DNA from: Ignelater luminosus
Taxonomy: Eukaryota; Arthropoda; Insecta; Coleoptera; Elateridae
DNA length: 64,000 nt
Direction of reading: 5' to 3'
Assembly: GCA_011009095.1 (NCBI GenBank)
Contig: VTPC01000934.1
Coordinates: 64,045 to 128,044 of the forward strand
The translations under genes were made by a program, and so were the position numbers. Shown here piece after piece: positions 62,064 to 64,000 of this stretch. The notes under the pieces are model-generated. The model made no database searches. It was not told where the DNA came from and saw nothing but the letters and a program-made list of their open reading frames with translations. Every line of letters starts with the position of its first letter. Within the stretch, counting starts at the first letter, position 1.

Positions 62064-62699
62064 AATGTAATTAATGATAATTACATTAAAGGTGTTCGAA
62101 ACAATCTCACTGAATCTAATGTTCTTGACACTTTTAAAAATTACATTATTTTGTGTAAATATTTGATCTAATCAATAAGAATGAGTGCAAAAAGACTAAA
62201 TGGCGATTCCCTTGATTTAGTCTACAATGCTTTTAGAAGCTTGGTAATTTACAGTGAACACGGAGTTGCAGTCAAACCACAACACCTTGCCCAATGGTAG
62301 CCAAACTTGCACTAATAATAAAGAAACAAACTTCAAATCAAGTTCATTAAAATTGCTTTGGCTGTATCCACACCAGATTGATCCCGAAGACCTCTTTATC
62401 AAAGTGCGAGAGTCGTTCAGATATAAACAGGAATCTTGTCCTTTTTTCCGCTGTAAAGAAGTTTGTGACGCCATGCACCTATCCAGACAGGCTTAAACTT
62501 GCAAACGGTATCGACTTGCGTTTTTACTACCTCATCGGTCAGTCATTGTTAAGAAGTGTGCACAAAAAGTTGCACAACGAATCATGAGATTTCTCGCAAA
62601 CGAAAGGGTCAGATCTTCTAAAATTTGGATTATTAGACTTCAAGAACACAATAAAAATATTTCCAAACAGGAAGCAAAATTGTTCTCAACTTATAGTAG
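62064..62699. other. Intron stretch with weak open frames
   Basis: Plus-strand frames at 62254-62799 are 60-80 codons and overlap each other. Part may belong to the decayed transposase that follows, but nothing before 62700 is recognisable. Confidence 0.4.
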
Positions 62700-62890
62700 G
62701 ATTATATATCTGTGGGAAGACATAATATGCATTTTTGGGATGGGATTTCAAGAACAGTTTGGGAACGAATGTTGGTCACGGACAAAAGTGTGCAATTGAG
62801 CAAAATCACTTCAAGAAGAAAAACGGTATGTGGGAATGAATCTCACATTTGGCGACCAAGAACTTCTGTTAACCCTGACAACATTTCAAA
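62700..62890 (+). mobile_element. Possible Tc1-like transposase fragment
   Basis: The plus strand reads VWERMLVTDKSVQLSK, then RRKTVCGNESHIWRPRTS and VNPDNI. This resembles the region around the first catalytic Asp of Tc1-type transposases (W..VLFTDES.F followed by R..VWR). The match is short and E in TDES is K. No terminal repeats were found. Confidence 0.35.
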
Positions 62891-63007
62891 AAATGATTAA
62901 ATTGCTTGGATAACTATTGTTCAATCATCATAAAAGTGAAGAACAAACCCAACAATCTGCTCTAAACGAAATGTAGGTCAAGTTTCAGTTTGTTTTCCTT
63001 TAAGTAG

Positions 63008-63205
63008 GACGTTTTGCCTCAACTACCATGCAGCCCTTACTTGGATTCGTTCGATTACCACGTATCGGAAAGAATGGAAGAATTGTTAGGAGGCAAGAAA
63101 TTTCATAATTATAACGAGACAATCGAAGATGTGAACAGCTGGTTTGACAAGCAACGGAGAAACTTCTTTGAGATTGAAATTAAGAAGCTTCTGGAACGAT
63201 GGAAA
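63008..63205 (+). mobile_element. Mariner transposase fragment, C-terminal end
   Basis: VLPQLPCSPYLDSFDYHVSE, then MEELLGGKKFHNYNE, VNSWFDKQRRNFFEIEI, KKLLERW matches the C-terminal part of a mariner transposase, with the third catalytic Asp region (YSPDLAPSDYHLF in active copies) altered to CSPYLDSFDYHVS. The catalytic Asp is therefore Y. It belongs to another lineage than the copy at 33 kb (different text after the catalytic box). Its 3' side is cut by the LINE that begins at about 63206. Confidence 0.8.
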
Positions 63206-63930
63206 TGGAGATGGAAAAAAGAAGAATGTGGAAAAAACAAAAACTATGGTGAAGAAGAAAGGAAAACACATAGTATACATGTAAAAGGAAGAAAACTGGG
63301 ACAAGTAGAAGGTACAAATATCTGGGAATCATAGTTAATCAAAAAGCCAAATAAAAGATTAAATTAACGAAAGAATCGGAGCAGCCGGAAGACTCCTCAG
63401 AGCAATGAAGACAAAATTTTTGACAAAGGGAGATACCGGAGAAGATTAAAACAGAAATATTATATAAGAAAGTAGTAATACCACTTATAACATACGGAAG
63501 TAAAAGTTGGACATTAAATAATAGAACAAGAAGTAAGTTAAATGCAGCTGAAATGAGATATTTAACGATAAATCTAGAAGAGATAAAATACGAAACAGTG
63601 TAATTAGAAACCAATTGAATATAACGCCAATAGAAGAGAAAATTGAAGAAAGACAACTAGGGTGGTTTGGGCACATAATAAGAATGCAAGAGAACGTTAG
63701 GAGAATAGGAAGAAACATGGGAGGAAGGAATTAAGAAGTGTCCAGAAAAAAAGAAAGTAAAATGGGAATAAGTGCAAAAAAGGCAAGAGATAAGAAACCA
63801 GAAGTGAACTCAACGCGAAAATGGTCTTCCGCCGAAAAGCAGATAGGGCCAACGATTAAGTAAGTTCTAGAACTATGGAAGAAGTGCATTGCAGTTGGCG
63901 GGGGTCTATGCTCCAAATTAAAGTTTATAG
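63206..63930 (+). mobile_element. Non-LTR retrotransposon 3' fragment
   Basis: Across frames the plus strand gives HSIHVKGRKLGQVE, then NERIGAAGRLLRAMKTKFLT (near 63370), KTEIYYKVVIPLITYGSKSW (near 63450), RSKLNAAEMRYL (near 63530), RNQLNITPIEEKIEERQLGW then FGHIIRMQENVRRIGR (63605-63715). This is the thumb and C-terminal tail of a LINE reverse transcriptase (YGSESWT and WxGHxxRM motifs). It is 5'-truncated, with several frame changes. It resembles the element at 43.8 kb in layout but is a different family. The last bases up to 64000 show nothing further. Confidence 0.85.
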
Positions 63931-64000
63931 GACCAAATTCTCGTTTTTGTAATAAAATGTCTACGCGTAAACCAAGATCACTTCCATGTTTACAAGCTGC

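Overview
The window reads as nuclear DNA of an arthropod, most likely an insect. It is strongly AT-rich, with GT-AG introns both tiny (about 60-70 bases) and huge (up to about 25 kb), and it holds decayed mariner/Tc1 and non-LTR elements of insect type. A beetle is possible, but nothing in the sequence settles the order. I see no bacterial operons, CRISPR arrays, rRNA or tRNA genes.

The main feature is one large plus-strand gene that runs through nearly the whole window. Six coding exons can be joined with consistent splice sites and reading phase: 4735-4954, 10822-10892, 24408-25320, 50780-50880, 51095-51295 and 57771-57969. They encode about 567 residues of an extracellular protein: a cysteine-containing CUB-like N-terminal part, a C-type lectin-like domain (CTLD), then the start of another CUB domain that continues past the window. 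The first exon begins mid-codon, so the signal peptide and start codon lie in an upstream exon I could not find. The 71-base exon at 10822-10892 is supported because it is the piece that makes the phases of its neighbours compatible.

A second gene lies antisense in the last visible intron (58569-59288, minus). It is a divergent SEC11-type signal peptidase catalytic subunit, with Ser, His and Asp catalytic positions kept and two short introns.

The rest is intron filled with mobile and repeated DNA. There is a nearly complete but broken Mos1-like mariner (33102-34370), a deleted Tc1/mariner-superfamily element with inverted ends (56320-57200), and a mariner fragment (63008-63205). Five non-LTR retrotransposon remnants are present: 17665-18597, a Jockey type at 22160-23300, 43835-44760, an R2/R4-like element at 60010-61070, and 63206-63930. 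Several degenerate tandem or duplicated repeat blocks lie at 16.7-18.9, 29.5-29.8, 35.8-36.0, 48.9-49.5, 53-55.2 and 55.3-56.3 kb. In two of these blocks a transposon has inserted into the array.

No clearly new molecular system is evident. The items most worth following are the nested divergent SEC11 gene, the CUB-CTLD-CUB receptor-like gene with its phase-bridging small exon, and the apparent sharing of one repeat family among several loci.
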